Part shown: piece by piece, positions 1-7,491 of the stretch | Position numbering within the stretch: the stretch's first letter is position 1 | Layout: every line of letters begins with the position of its first letter | Assembly (NCBI GenBank): GCA_034435675.1 | Contig: DAOTWP010000307.1 | Span: 1-20,321 of the forward strand | Direction of reading: 5' to 3' | DNA length: 20,321 bases | From: DAOTWP01 sp034435675 | GTDB lineage: Bacteria > Chloroflexota > Anaerolineae > Aggregatilineales > Phototrophicaceae | The notes under the pieces: model-generated | The model's input: only the letters and a program-made list of their open reading frames with translations | The model's database searches: none | What the model was told of the DNA's origin: nothing | Translations under genes and position numbers: made by a program

Positions 1-626
1 AGGCTCCACGACACCCAGCCGATCTCGCCGCGCGGCGTAATCACACGAATCCACGCGCCGCTGGTATCGCGCCCCAGCAGGGTCAGCGGCGTGTTGGCAT
101 CCAGCAGGCGAAGCACACTCGCGCTGGAACTGGCATTTTGCCGCAGGTTGACCCGTTCGGTCGTGGCGATAACCGCCCCTGCGGAAGCGCCACCCGCTGC
201 GGCAGGCGCGGCAGCCTGTACCGGTGCGGCGGGCGCGGCAGCGTTTTCTGCCGGTGCGGCAGGCGCAGCAGCAGCGCCTGGTCCGGGCGGCGGGGGCGGC
301 AGCGTAAACGGGGTTTCCAGCAGCACGGGCGGCAGCGCGCGAATCTGGTCCAGTGTCACGTTGAGATACTGCGAAGCAACCCAGCCCACCGTGCTGCCAC
401 TGGTGATACCGCGCACCCACGCGCCATCAAACCCGTAGCCGTCCAGTCGCAGATTGCTGCCCGGCGGCAGTACTTCAAGCTGGCGCCATTGGGTGCCAGG
501 TCCGGCACGCAGAATCACGTCGGCGGTGGTGGTGGCGATCAGCCCACCGTCCTGCGCATGCAGCGGCAGTGTCAGCAGCAGGAGCAAAAGCAATAAAATC
601 AGGCGAAAAACGGAGCGCTTCAACAT
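1..626 (-). CDS. Secreted protein with two SH3b domains (C-terminus beyond window)
   Basis: An open frame runs from ATG at 626 off the left edge, giving at least 208 residues. AGGAGA lies about 9 bases before the ATG and supports this start. The N-terminus is a textbook signal peptide: MLKR, then a poly-Leu core (residues 9-22) and a likely cleavage after LHA-Q. Residues about 30-92 and 152-208 each read as a bacterial SH3 domain (VILRAGPGTQW... GWVASQYL and VNLRQNASSSASVL... GWVSWS). They are joined by a low-complexity Ala/Pro spacer. SH3b domains usually bind cell-wall or peptide ligands, and this protein is presumably extracytoplasmic. The spacer DNA holds three near-identical 17-bp copies at 199-215, 226-242 and 256-272. 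No catalytic domain is visible in the part seen; one may follow outside the window. Confidence 0.85.
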   Translation of the reverse strand, partial: MLKRSVFRLILLLLLLLLTLPLHAQDGGLIATTTADVILRAGPGTQWRQLEVLPPGSNLRLDGYGFDGAWVRGITSGSTVGWVASQYLNVTLDQIRALPPVLLETPFTLPPPPPGPGAAAAPAAPAENAAAPAAPVQAAAPAAAGGASAGAVIATTERVNLRQNASSSASVLRLLDANTPLTLLGRDTSGAWIRVITPRGEIGWVSWS

Positions 627-982
627 CAATAAGGTCTCCTCAACCCGGTTGCGGTCAGGATCGCGGTGCCGGTTGGCTGGAAGCAGGCATATCGTGGCGT
701 GAAGCTAAGCAAGGGTTCGTATAACCCTGCTGTGCCCCACCCGGCAGCCGCGTTAGTCCTACAGGAATCAACGGCGCACTGCACAAAACGGCGTATCCGT
801 TTCGCCTGTGCGCCCACCATCCCCATGTTGGTTAATTCGGCGGCATTGTAGCAGATGCGCGCGCGCTTTGGCAAATGTGGGCAAAGGGACCCCACTGCCA
901 CAGTTGCCCGCTGCTGGCAATTGCTGTACGCTATCCCGCACACAACAATCTGACTTTGAAGCGGCATTTTTGAGCGAACCTA
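627..982. other. 356-bp intergenic region between divergent genes
   Basis: This gap separates the leftward SH3b gene from the rightward GH31 gene and should hold both promoters. I see no convincing ORF, tRNA or riboswitch. A strong imperfect hairpin is at 708-731. For the GH31 gene the best pair is TTGCTG (921-926) with AACAAT (944-949) at 17-bp spacing, which is weak. No good sigma-70 pair is visible for the SH3b gene, although the hairpin core contains TTATAC on the minus strand. Confidence 0.5.
708..731. repeat. Inverted repeat / hairpin in intergenic region
   Basis: The left arm AGCAAGGGTT pairs with the right arm AACCCTGCT, with one bulged A and a short CGTAT loop. No T-run follows on either strand, so an intrinsic terminator is unlikely. 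It could be an operator for the divergent SH3b and GH31 genes, since the minus strand of the core reads TTATAC. Function is unknown. Confidence 0.4.
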
Positions 983-3271
983 ATGAAACGACGACTGCGT
1001 AAACTGGGTTATGGCTGTGGGGTCGTGCTGCTGGCGCTGCTGGCGGCGGGCGGCGCGCTGGCACTGGTCAATCATTTCAACGAGGCATACGCCATTCGCC
1101 CGGTGGACGGGCAGTTCGCCCCGGCGCAAACAGCGGCACAGGCAGCGGCGCAGGACGCAGGGCAAGCGCTGAACGCGGGGGCGTTCCTCATCACCTGGGA
1201 TGCTGCGGCACAGCATCTGCGCGTCAGCCACCGCGACAACCCCGCGCAGGTCGTCTGGGAGAATGTGCCCGGCGTGCCGTTTGTGGCAGCGGGTGTGGGG
1301 CAGGCAGCCTTCAGCGACTCGCGCGCGCATTTCCACATCACCGATAACCGGCGCATCCTGTGTACGCGCCAGCAGGTGACGGCGGTCACCGCGCAGGATG
1401 GCGCTGTGCTGGTCGCCGGGACGCTGGACTGCGACGACGGGCAGCCTGCGGGCTATACCCTGCTGTTCGCGCCCGATGCAGATAATATGCTGCGCTTTGA
1501 CCTGCGCACCGACCGGACGGACATCAACCGCCTGTACCTGACCGGCGCTTCGCCCGCTGACGAGCACATCATGGGCTTTGGCGTGCAGTTTTCATTTGTG
1601 GACATGAAGGGACGCTACCTGCCGGTGTTCGTGCAGGAACAGGGCATCGGGCGCGGCGCACAGCCGGTCACCCTCGGCGCGAATTTGCAGGCAGGCGCGG
1701 GCGGCGACTGGCACGACAGCTATGCCCCCGTGCCTTACTACCTGACCAGCCAGCGGCGCGCCTTTTTCCTCTGGAATAACGAGTACAGCGCCTTTGACAT
1801 GCGCCAGTCGGATCGTGTGCAGGTGACGGTCTTCAGCGGGCAGATGTCCGGCGGGCTGCTCTACGGCGACTCGCCCGCCGCGCTGGTAGAGACATATACA
1901 GGCATCATCGGGCGAATGCCGCCGCTGCCGGAATGGATCACACGCGGCGCAGTGGTGGGCATGCAGGGCGGCACAGCGCGCGTGCGCGAGGTCTATGCAC
2001 TGCTGCGCGATGCGGGCGTGCCGGTAGCGGGCTTCTGGCTGCAGGACTGGGTCGGGCGGCGCGAAACGAGCTTTGGCAGCCAGTTGTGGTGGAACTGGGA
2101 ACTGGACGACGCGCGTTATCCTGATTGGGAGCGCCTGCAAAGCGATCTGGCAGTAGACGGCGTGCGGTTGATGATCTATGTCAGCCCGTATCTGGTGGAC
2201 GCCGCCGACAAACCGGGTGTGCAGCGCAACCTGTACGCCGAGGCGGTTGAACAGGGCTATGTCGTTCGCCATGCTGATGGCAGTCCATTCCTGCTGCGTA
2301 TCACCGATTTTTCCGCCGCGCTGGTAGACCTGACCAACCCGCAGGCAGCAGCGTGGTACAGCGACGTGCTGGCGGAACAGGTGCGGCTGACCGGCGCTGC
2401 GGGCTGGATGGCAGATTTCGGCGAAGGACTGCCAGTGGACGCCGTGCTGTTTGACGGCAGCAGCGGTGACGCGGCACACAACCGCTACCCGGAGCAGTGG
2501 GCGCAGTTCAACGCTGAGCTGGTCGAACGGCTGAACGGCGCTGGCGATTATGTTTATTTCCTGCGTTCGGGGTATCGCGGCAGCCCGGCATACAGCACGC
2601 TGTTCTGGCTGGGCGACCAGATGGTCACCTGGGACGATCAGGATGGCATTAAAACCGCCGTGATGGGGCTGCTGACGGGCGGCATTTCCGGCTTCACGTT
2701 CAGTCACAGCGACATCGGCGGCTATACGACGATCACTAACCCGCTGGGCAATTATCACCGCAGCCGCGAACTGCTGTTCCGCTGGATGGAGCTAAACGCC
2801 TTCAGTGTGGTCTTTCGCACGCACGAGGGCAACCAACCGCAGAATAACGCGCAGTTCTATGACGACGCCGGCACGCTGGCGCATTTCGCCCGCACCGCGC
2901 AGATGTACGCCGCGTGGGACTTCTACCGCCGCGACCTGATCACAGCTGCCGCCGAACGCGGGCTGCCCGTCGTGCGCCCGATGTTTCTGGTCTTCCCCGA
3001 TGACCCACTGCTGTACAGCATCCGTTACGAGCAGTTCATGATTGGCGAGGAACTGCTGGTCGCGCCGGTGCTGGACCCCGGCATGACGCAGGTGACGGTC
3101 TATCTGCCTGCCGGAGAATGGGTGCATCTGTGGAGCGGGCAGGTCTACAGCGGCGGGCAGCGTGTAAGCGTGCCCGCGCCGCTGGGCGAACCGGGCGTGT
3201 TTTACCCGCAGGGCAGCGCGGTGGGCGCACAGTTCGCCGCCAACCTGCGCGCGGCAGGCGTGCTGGATTAG
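983..3271 (+). CDS. Membrane-anchored GH31 glycosidase, YihQ (sulfoquinovosidase)-like
   Basis: 762 residues, longer than E. coli YihQ (about 680), mainly through an N-terminal extension. Residues 9-30 form a hydrophobic anchor after a basic MKRRLRK start. There is no lipobox, so the enzyme is probably an anchored or secreted extracytoplasmic one. GH31 retaining alpha-glycosidase features are clear: nucleophile D478 in WMADFGE, acid/base D545 in LGDQ, then HSDIGGY (Y581) and RTHEGN. A C-terminal beta domain follows (about 650-760). The WLQDW motif at 352-356 and surrounding sequence match YihQ far better than ordinary alpha-glucosidases. From memory of YihQ, sulfonate binding uses R301, W304 and Y508. 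Here these align with Q367, W370 and Y581, so the key arginine is missing. The substrate is therefore uncertain: a non-sulfonated alpha-glycoside is more likely than sulfoquinovoside. No strong Shine-Dalgarno precedes the ATG. The DUF6174-like gene follows after 63 bp. Confidence 0.9.
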   Translation: MKRRLRKLGYGCGVVLLALLAAGGALALVNHFNEAYAIRPVDGQFAPAQTAAQAAAQDAGQALNAGAFLITWDAAAQHLRVSHRDNPAQVVWENVPGVPFVAAGVGQAAFSDSRAHFHITDNRRILCTRQQVTAVTAQDGAVLVAGTLDCDDGQPAGYTLLFAPDADNMLRFDLRTDRTDINRLYLTGASPADEHIMGFGVQFSFVDMKGRYLPVFVQEQGIGRGAQPVTLGANLQAGAGGDWHDSYAPVPYYLTSQRRAFFLWNNEYSAFDMRQSDRVQVTVFSGQMSGGLLYGDSPAALVETYTGIIGRMPPLPEWITRGAVVGMQGGTARVREVYALLRDAGVPVAGFWLQDWVGRRETSFGSQLWWNWELDDARYPDWERLQSDLAVDGVRLMIYVSPYLVDAADKPGVQRNLYAEAVEQGYVVRHADGSPFLLRITDFSAALVDLTNPQAAAWYSDVLAEQVRLTGAAGWMADFGEGLPVDAVLFDGSSGDAAHNRYPEQWAQFNAELVERLNGAGDYVYFLRSGYRGSPAYSTLFWLGDQMVTWDDQDGIKTAVMGLLTGGISGFTFSHSDIGGYTTITNPLGNYHRSRELLFRWMELNAFSVVFRTHEGNQPQNNAQFYDDAGTLAHFARTAQMYAAWDFYRRDLITAAAERGLPVVRPMFLVFPDDPLLYSIRYEQFMIGEELLVAPVLDPGMTQVTVYLPAGEWVHLWSGQVYSGGQRVSVPAPLGEPGVFYPQGSAVGAQFAANLRAAGVLD

Positions 3272-3337
3272 CCGCAAGGAACATTTCAGTGTGCGGCGAC
3301 GTCGTGCCATCAAGCGCAAACAAAAGAGGGGCTGATG

Positions 3338-4486
3338 ATGAACACTCGACGGTCATTCACGCTATTGGGCGGGTTGTTGATTGTGCTGGCAGCCAGCGTG
3401 CTGCTGATCGGCACACTGTTTGGCAAACCGGCGTCCGCGCAGGAGGGGGCAGCAGACATCCCGCAGCAGCAGGCGGCATGGGCAGCGCTGGAAATCGAGG
3501 CATATCGCCTTGTCGTGGAGGATGTGTCCGCATGGGACGGACTGCGAACACAGCTCTGGATCAGCAGCGGCAATGTGCTGATGCTGCGGGCGGAGTGCTT
3601 CCCCGGCATGATGGGCAGACCGTGCCGCATCAGTCAGGTCAACACACGGCAGTACACGGTGGAGCAGTTATTCACCACTGCCGCCCGCGCGGGGGAAGAC
3701 CTGGTACGTGTAGAATTCGACCCGGAATATCATTATCCCACGCGCATCGTGATTGACGACGAAGCGTTGATGGACGACCAGCGTGTGCTGATTGTCACCG
3801 ACTTCGAGGTACTGGCGACAGAGGTCAATCCCATAAACTTCGCCACTGCCACGCAAACAGCAAACGACATTGCCGCCACTGCCACCGCGATTGCCCGCAC
3901 CCTGACCGCCGGGACACCGCAGCCGCCAGCCAGCACCCCCAGCGCCACGACCACCGCCAGTCCCGGCAGCCCCACCCCGCGTTATATCCAGAATGTGCGC
4001 TTCCAGCCGTTTGTGCCCTCCGGCGATCTGGCGCAAGCGCTTGATAGTGCCGCAGCCGCGTGGAATGCGCTGGGGACAGATTCCTATAGCATCACACTGG
4101 AGGAAATTACGGTGTGGAATGGCTTGGCACTGCGCATGGTTGTGCTGGACGGAGAGCCGCAGTCACTGGAAGCGGAGTGCCGCACGGGGTGGATGCGCGG
4201 TCCGTGCGGTCTCTGGCCCATTGCTACCCGCGATTACACCGTGCCGGGGCTGTTCGCCCGCGCGCGTGCCGCCGCAGCAGTGGATTGGGGCTGGCAATCC
4301 GTGCTGACGCTGGACGCCGCCAGCGGCATTCCGCTGGAAATCTTCTACGATGAAGAACTCACCGCTGACGAAGAATGGCAGGTGATCGTTTCCGGGCTGA
4401 CGCTGCTGGAAGCGCCTGCTGGTGGGCTGGGGCTGACGCCCACACCGGACACAACCCTGCTGACCAGCACCCCTACCCCGCCCTGA
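3338..4486 (+). CDS. Secreted protein with two DUF6174-like domains
   Basis: The frame opens at ATG 3335 with a second ATG at 3338. AGAGGGG at 3325-3331 sits better for the second ATG, giving 382 residues. The signal peptide has a hydrophobic core, then KPASA-Q cleavage near residue 34. Two homologous domains follow, at about 45-165 and 230-360. Each has an AAWxAL...Y.(I/L).(L/V)E(D/E)(V/I) opening, an ExC...G-PC cysteine pair, a RxYTVxxLF segment and an acidic DDE/TADEEW end. This resembles the DUF6174 pattern (calcium-like acidic loops, YPTRI motif in the first copy), though assignment is from memory. A Thr/Ala/Pro-rich spacer of about 50 residues separates the copies, and a similar tail ends the protein. 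Function is unknown. It lies 66 bp after the GH31 gene in the same direction and may be co-transcribed with it. Confidence 0.8.
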   Translation: MNTRRSFTLLGGLLIVLAASVLLIGTLFGKPASAQEGAADIPQQQAAWAALEIEAYRLVVEDVSAWDGLRTQLWISSGNVLMLRAECFPGMMGRPCRISQVNTRQYTVEQLFTTAARAGEDLVRVEFDPEYHYPTRIVIDDEALMDDQRVLIVTDFEVLATEVNPINFATATQTANDIAATATAIARTLTAGTPQPPASTPSATTTASPGSPTPRYIQNVRFQPFVPSGDLAQALDSAAAAWNALGTDSYSITLEEITVWNGLALRMVVLDGEPQSLEAECRTGWMRGPCGLWPIATRDYTVPGLFARARAAAAVDWGWQSVLTLDAASGIPLEIFYDEELTADEEWQVIVSGLTLLEAPAGGLGLTPTPDTTLLTSTPTPP

Positions 4487-4540
4487 GCGTGTCGCGAGCG
4501 TCGAGAATTTCGCCGGTTCAATGGGCGGGCGGCGGCATGT

Positions 4541-4546
4541 TATAAT
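4541..4546 (+). promoter_or_regulatory. -10 box (TATAAT) for the Uma2 gene
   Basis: An exact TATAAT lies about 48 bp before the Uma2 start codon, predicting a transcript start near 4553 and a leader of about 40 nt. The -35 region at 17-bp spacing (TCAATG) is poor. The box itself is unusual in this GC-rich sequence. Confidence 0.55.
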
Positions 4547-4593
4547 GCACGCAGCTTTCCCGCCCACACCCGGTGAGTGAACGAGGAATTGGC

Positions 4594-5163
4594 ATGGCAC
4601 TGCCCAAAACAGAGACGGTCAGTATCGAGGAATTTGAGGCATTCCTCGCGGAGTCGCCGGAACGCGAACGCCGTTATGAACTCATCAACGGAGAGATTGT
4701 TGAGAAGACCATGCCTACTGATGAACACTCCTTGCTAAACGGCGTGTTTCTGGGTGAACTCTATATCTACAGCCGGACTCACGGCATTGGCTTGCCGGGA
4801 CCGGAACATCGTTTCCGCTTCCCCGGCAACAATTCGCGCCTGCCGGACATTGCGCTGATTATTGACCCCGATGTGCCGATTGTCACCAGAGGCGCGAGTA
4901 CGCACCCGCCCGATGTCATCGTGGAGGTCAAATCGCCGGATGACAGCAACGACGCGATGCGCGAACGGGCAAAGTTCTACATCGCCAACGGTGTGCGGCT
5001 GGTCTGGCTGGTGTTCCCGCGCGCCCGCATCGTCGAGGTCTATCGCCCCGGCGTGTCATCGGAAATCCTGACCGTGGACGACACGCTTGAAGGCTTTGAC
5101 GTGCTGCCCGGCTTCGCGCTGCCGGTGGCGAAGCTGTTCATGAGCAAGCGCAGCGGGGAGTAG
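4594..5163 (+). CDS. Uma2 family (DUF820) PD-(D/E)XK nuclease-like protein
   Basis: 189 residues from ATG 4594, which is preceded by GAGGA with 6-base spacing. An upstream in-frame GTG at 4573 lacks such a site. The Uma2 layout is complete: an FEAFL start, then YELINGEIVEK, RFRFPGNNSRLPDIALI with the first catalytic Asp, DVIVEVKSPDDS (the E-x-K of the nuclease fold) and AKFYIANGVRLVWLV. These proteins adopt a restriction-endonuclease-like fold. They occur in many copies in Cyanobacteria and Chloroflexota, and their cellular role is poorly known. It has its own TATAAT promoter and is followed 58 bp later by rimO. Nothing points to truncation. Confidence 0.9.
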   Translation: MALPKTETVSIEEFEAFLAESPERERRYELINGEIVEKTMPTDEHSLLNGVFLGELYIYSRTHGIGLPGPEHRFRFPGNNSRLPDIALIIDPDVPIVTRGASTHPPDVIVEVKSPDDSNDAMRERAKFYIANGVRLVWLVFPRARIVEVYRPGVSSEILTVDDTLEGFDVLPGFALPVAKLFMSKRSGE

Positions 5164-5221
5164 CCGCAATCCGGCAGAACCGTATACACTGTTGAATTGA
5201 AAGTGACTCAGAGAAACCCGA

Positions 5222-6661
5222 ATGCCTAAGAACGCCTATTATCTCCTCAGTCTCGGCTGCTCCAAAAACACGGTAGACAGCGAAAGCATCGCGCAGGTGC
5301 TGCACCAGAATGGCATGCGCGGCGTCGGCAGTCCCGGCGATGCCGAGGTGCTGATTGTCAATACCTGCGGCTTCATTGACGCCGCCAAGCAGGAGTCGAT
5401 TGACGCCCTGCGCGAACTGGTTGAACAGAAAAGCGCGCGGCAGATGGTCATCGCGGCGGGCTGCCTGTCGCAGCGCTACGGCAGCACGCTGGTGCAGGAA
5501 GTGCCCGGTCTGGACGGCGTGATCGGCACACGCCGCTGGATGGACATCTTCGACCTGATCCGCCGCCTGCGTGACCGTAAACATCCTGAACCGCTGTATC
5601 ACCTGCCGGACGAGGCGAATGTCGTCGGGCTGGACGAACGCGGCGTGCTGCGCGCCAGCGTGCAGGGTGTCAGCGCATACCTGAAGATCGCCGATGGCTG
5701 CCGCCGCCCGTGCGCCTTCTGCGCCATCCCCAAAATCAAGGGCACGGCGGTCAGCCGCCCGCTGGAAAGCATCGTCAGCGAGGCAGTGCGCCTGCAAACG
5801 ATGGGCGTCAAGGAACTGCTGCTGATCGCGCAGGACAGCACCGATTACGGCTATGATCTGGGCATGAAGGACGGGCTGGCGCTGCTGCTCGACGCGCTGA
5901 CTGCCGCCGCCCCGGACATCCCCTGGATACGCATCATGTACGCCTATCCTGGCTATGTCACCGAACGGTTGATGGAAACGATGGCGCAGCACAAACAGGT
6001 GCTGCCCTATCTGGACATCCCCTTGCAGCATGGACACCGCGATGTGCTGCTGCGCATGAAACGCCCGGCAAAGGTCGAATGGGTCTACGAGACGCTGGGC
6101 AAACTGCGCGCAATGCTGCCCGAACTCGCCGTGCGCACGACGTTTATCGTCGGCTATCCCGGCGAAACTGACGCGGAATTTGAAGGGCTGGTGCAGTTCG
6201 TCAAGGACTTGCAGTTTGACCGCGTGGGCGCGTTCAAGTATTCCTACGAACTGGGCACGCCCAGCGCCGCGCTGCCCGACCATGTCCCCGACGAGGTCAA
6301 GCAGGCACGCTGGGAACGGCTGATGGAAGTGCAGCAGGGCATCAGTCTGGCGAAGAATCAGGCGCTGGTTGGCAAAACGCTGGACGTGCTGGTCGAAGGG
6401 CACGGAATCGCCGAGGACGAGGACGGCAACACGCTGGATGAGGCGATTTCGCTGGCGCGCAGTTACCGCGATGCGCCGGAGATAGATGGCTACGTGCTGG
6501 TCGAGGGCGAACTGCCCGTTGGCGAGATTGTGCCCGTGCGCATCACCGGCGCGACGACGTATGATCTGCTTGCCATGCCGGATACGCGGGCACCAATTGT
6601 CATCCAGCCGGGCAAGGTCTACGGCGAGGGGATGATCCCGCTTGACGGCATTGAGTCATGA
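5222..6661 (+). CDS. rimO: Ribosomal protein S12 methylthiotransferase RimO
   Basis: 479 residues, slightly longer than usual (about 440). RimO is a radical-SAM enzyme with two Fe-S clusters that adds a methylthio group to a conserved aspartate of ribosomal protein S12. The N-terminal MTTase domain has the three cluster cysteines C13 (LGCSKN), C49 (NTCGF) and C81 (AGCLSQ). The radical-SAM motif C160-x3-C164-x2-C167 (GCRRPCAFCAIP) follows, then AQDSTDYG, LDIPLQHG and TTFIVGYPGET. A TRAM-like RNA/protein-binding domain ends the protein, from about residue 390. LQHGHRDVLLRMKRP and the SLGCSKNTVDSE opening favour RimO over MiaB or MtaB. Upstream AGAGAAA is a weak ribosome site. It converges on the adenine methylase with only 20 bp between. 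Confidence 0.96.
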   Translation: MPKNAYYLLSLGCSKNTVDSESIAQVLHQNGMRGVGSPGDAEVLIVNTCGFIDAAKQESIDALRELVEQKSARQMVIAAGCLSQRYGSTLVQEVPGLDGVIGTRRWMDIFDLIRRLRDRKHPEPLYHLPDEANVVGLDERGVLRASVQGVSAYLKIADGCRRPCAFCAIPKIKGTAVSRPLESIVSEAVRLQTMGVKELLLIAQDSTDYGYDLGMKDGLALLLDALTAAAPDIPWIRIMYAYPGYVTERLMETMAQHKQVLPYLDIPLQHGHRDVLLRMKRPAKVEWVYETLGKLRAMLPELAVRTTFIVGYPGETDAEFEGLVQFVKDLQFDRVGAFKYSYELGTPSAALPDHVPDEVKQARWERLMEVQQGISLAKNQALVGKTLDVLVEGHGIAEDEDGNTLDEAISLARSYRDAPEIDGYVLVEGELPVGEIVPVRITGATTYDLLAMPDTRAPIVIQPGKVYGEGMIPLDGIES

Positions 6662-6681
6662 TGCCGAAGCAAAGCGTGCGA

Positions 6682-7491
6682 TCAGTAGTTTTTGATGAAC
6701 AGTTCGCTGCCCTTTGCGGCGCTGCCCTGCTTGTAGTTGTTCATGCCGTACTGCAATTCCCATTCCACGATGGTCGCAAAGCTGTAGAGCTTGCGGATGT
6801 AGTCGCTGTCATCATACGTAAGTAGCCAGCGATGTGGGCAGCGGCGCATGGCAGCGGCAAAACGGTCATGGTCGAAAGACGTATGCAGTTCTCCGCGCAC
6901 GCCGTATAAGCGCGACTCGCTGGCGCTCCAATAGGGCGGGTCGAGAAAGATGAACACGCCTTCACCCGGGGTGGTCAGCAGCGGCTCGTAATCGCCATGC
7001 GTGATACGCACACCGCGCAGCGATGCACCCAGGTTGCGCAGGCGGTAAATTGAGGAGTCGGTAAAACGCGACTCAAACGACTGCTGCGAATAGCCGCCCG
7101 CGTCCATCACGCCGGAAAACGTGATGCGGTTCATGATGAAGAAGCGCACCGCCCGGTCAAAATCGGAGCGCATGTTGTTTTCATCCAGCATAAAACGGTG
7201 CAGCTCGCGCCCATCTTTGAACCCCTGTTTGAAGGACTCAACGGCATCTGCCAGCAGTGTGACATCCTGCTGCGCATAGAACCAGAAGCAGTACAAGTCA
7301 CGGTTGAGATCGTTCATCCAGTAGCGCTCAATCTGCCTGCCAAACAGCGACTTTACCGCCAGAAACACGGATCCGCCCCCAATAAATGGTTCTCGAAATT
7401 CGCGCACAGTGGCGGGAATCAGCGGCAGAATCTGGACGACAGCGCGCGACTTGCCGCCGGGGTAACGCAGCGGACTCTTGACCGGGGTCAT
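6682..7491 (-). CDS. D12-class (Dam-like) DNA adenine N6-methyltransferase
   Basis: 269 residues. The opening KSPLRYPGGKSR, the SAM motif PFIGGGS (35-41), WMNDLN (58-63) and the catalytic DPPY (184-187) identify an alpha-group N6-adenine methylase. The order (SAM site before DPPY, with the target-recognition region between) fits the Dam/DpnM/EcoRV type. The C-terminal SELFIKNY is also typical. Its ATG overlaps the stop of the upstream gene (ATGA at 7491-7488), so translation is probably coupled. Next to a nuclease-like partner it is best read as the modification half of a type II restriction-modification system, protecting the host recognition site. The target sequence cannot be read from the protein alone. 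A solitary regulatory methylase is less likely given the overlap. Confidence 0.92.
   Translation of the reverse strand: MTPVKSPLRYPGGKSRAVVQILPLIPATVREFREPFIGGGSVFLAVKSLFGRQIERYWMNDLNRDLYCFWFYAQQDVTLLADAVESFKQGFKDGRELHRFMLDENNMRSDFDRAVRFFIMNRITFSGVMDAGGYSQQSFESRFTDSSIYRLRNLGASLRGVRITHGDYEPLLTTPGEGVFIFLDPPYWSASESRLYGVRGELHTSFDHDRFAAAMRRCPHRWLLTYDDSDYIRKLYSFATIVEWELQYGMNNYKQGSAAKGSELFIKNY

Noticed and set aside
1592..2758. 388-residue open frame opposite the GH31 gene
   Set aside because: It lies entirely inside a catalytic-motif-bearing GH31 gene and has no family features.
5138..6403. 421-residue open frame opposite rimO
   Set aside because: The opposite strand encodes a full RimO with all cluster cysteines; this frame shows only codon-bias shadow composition.
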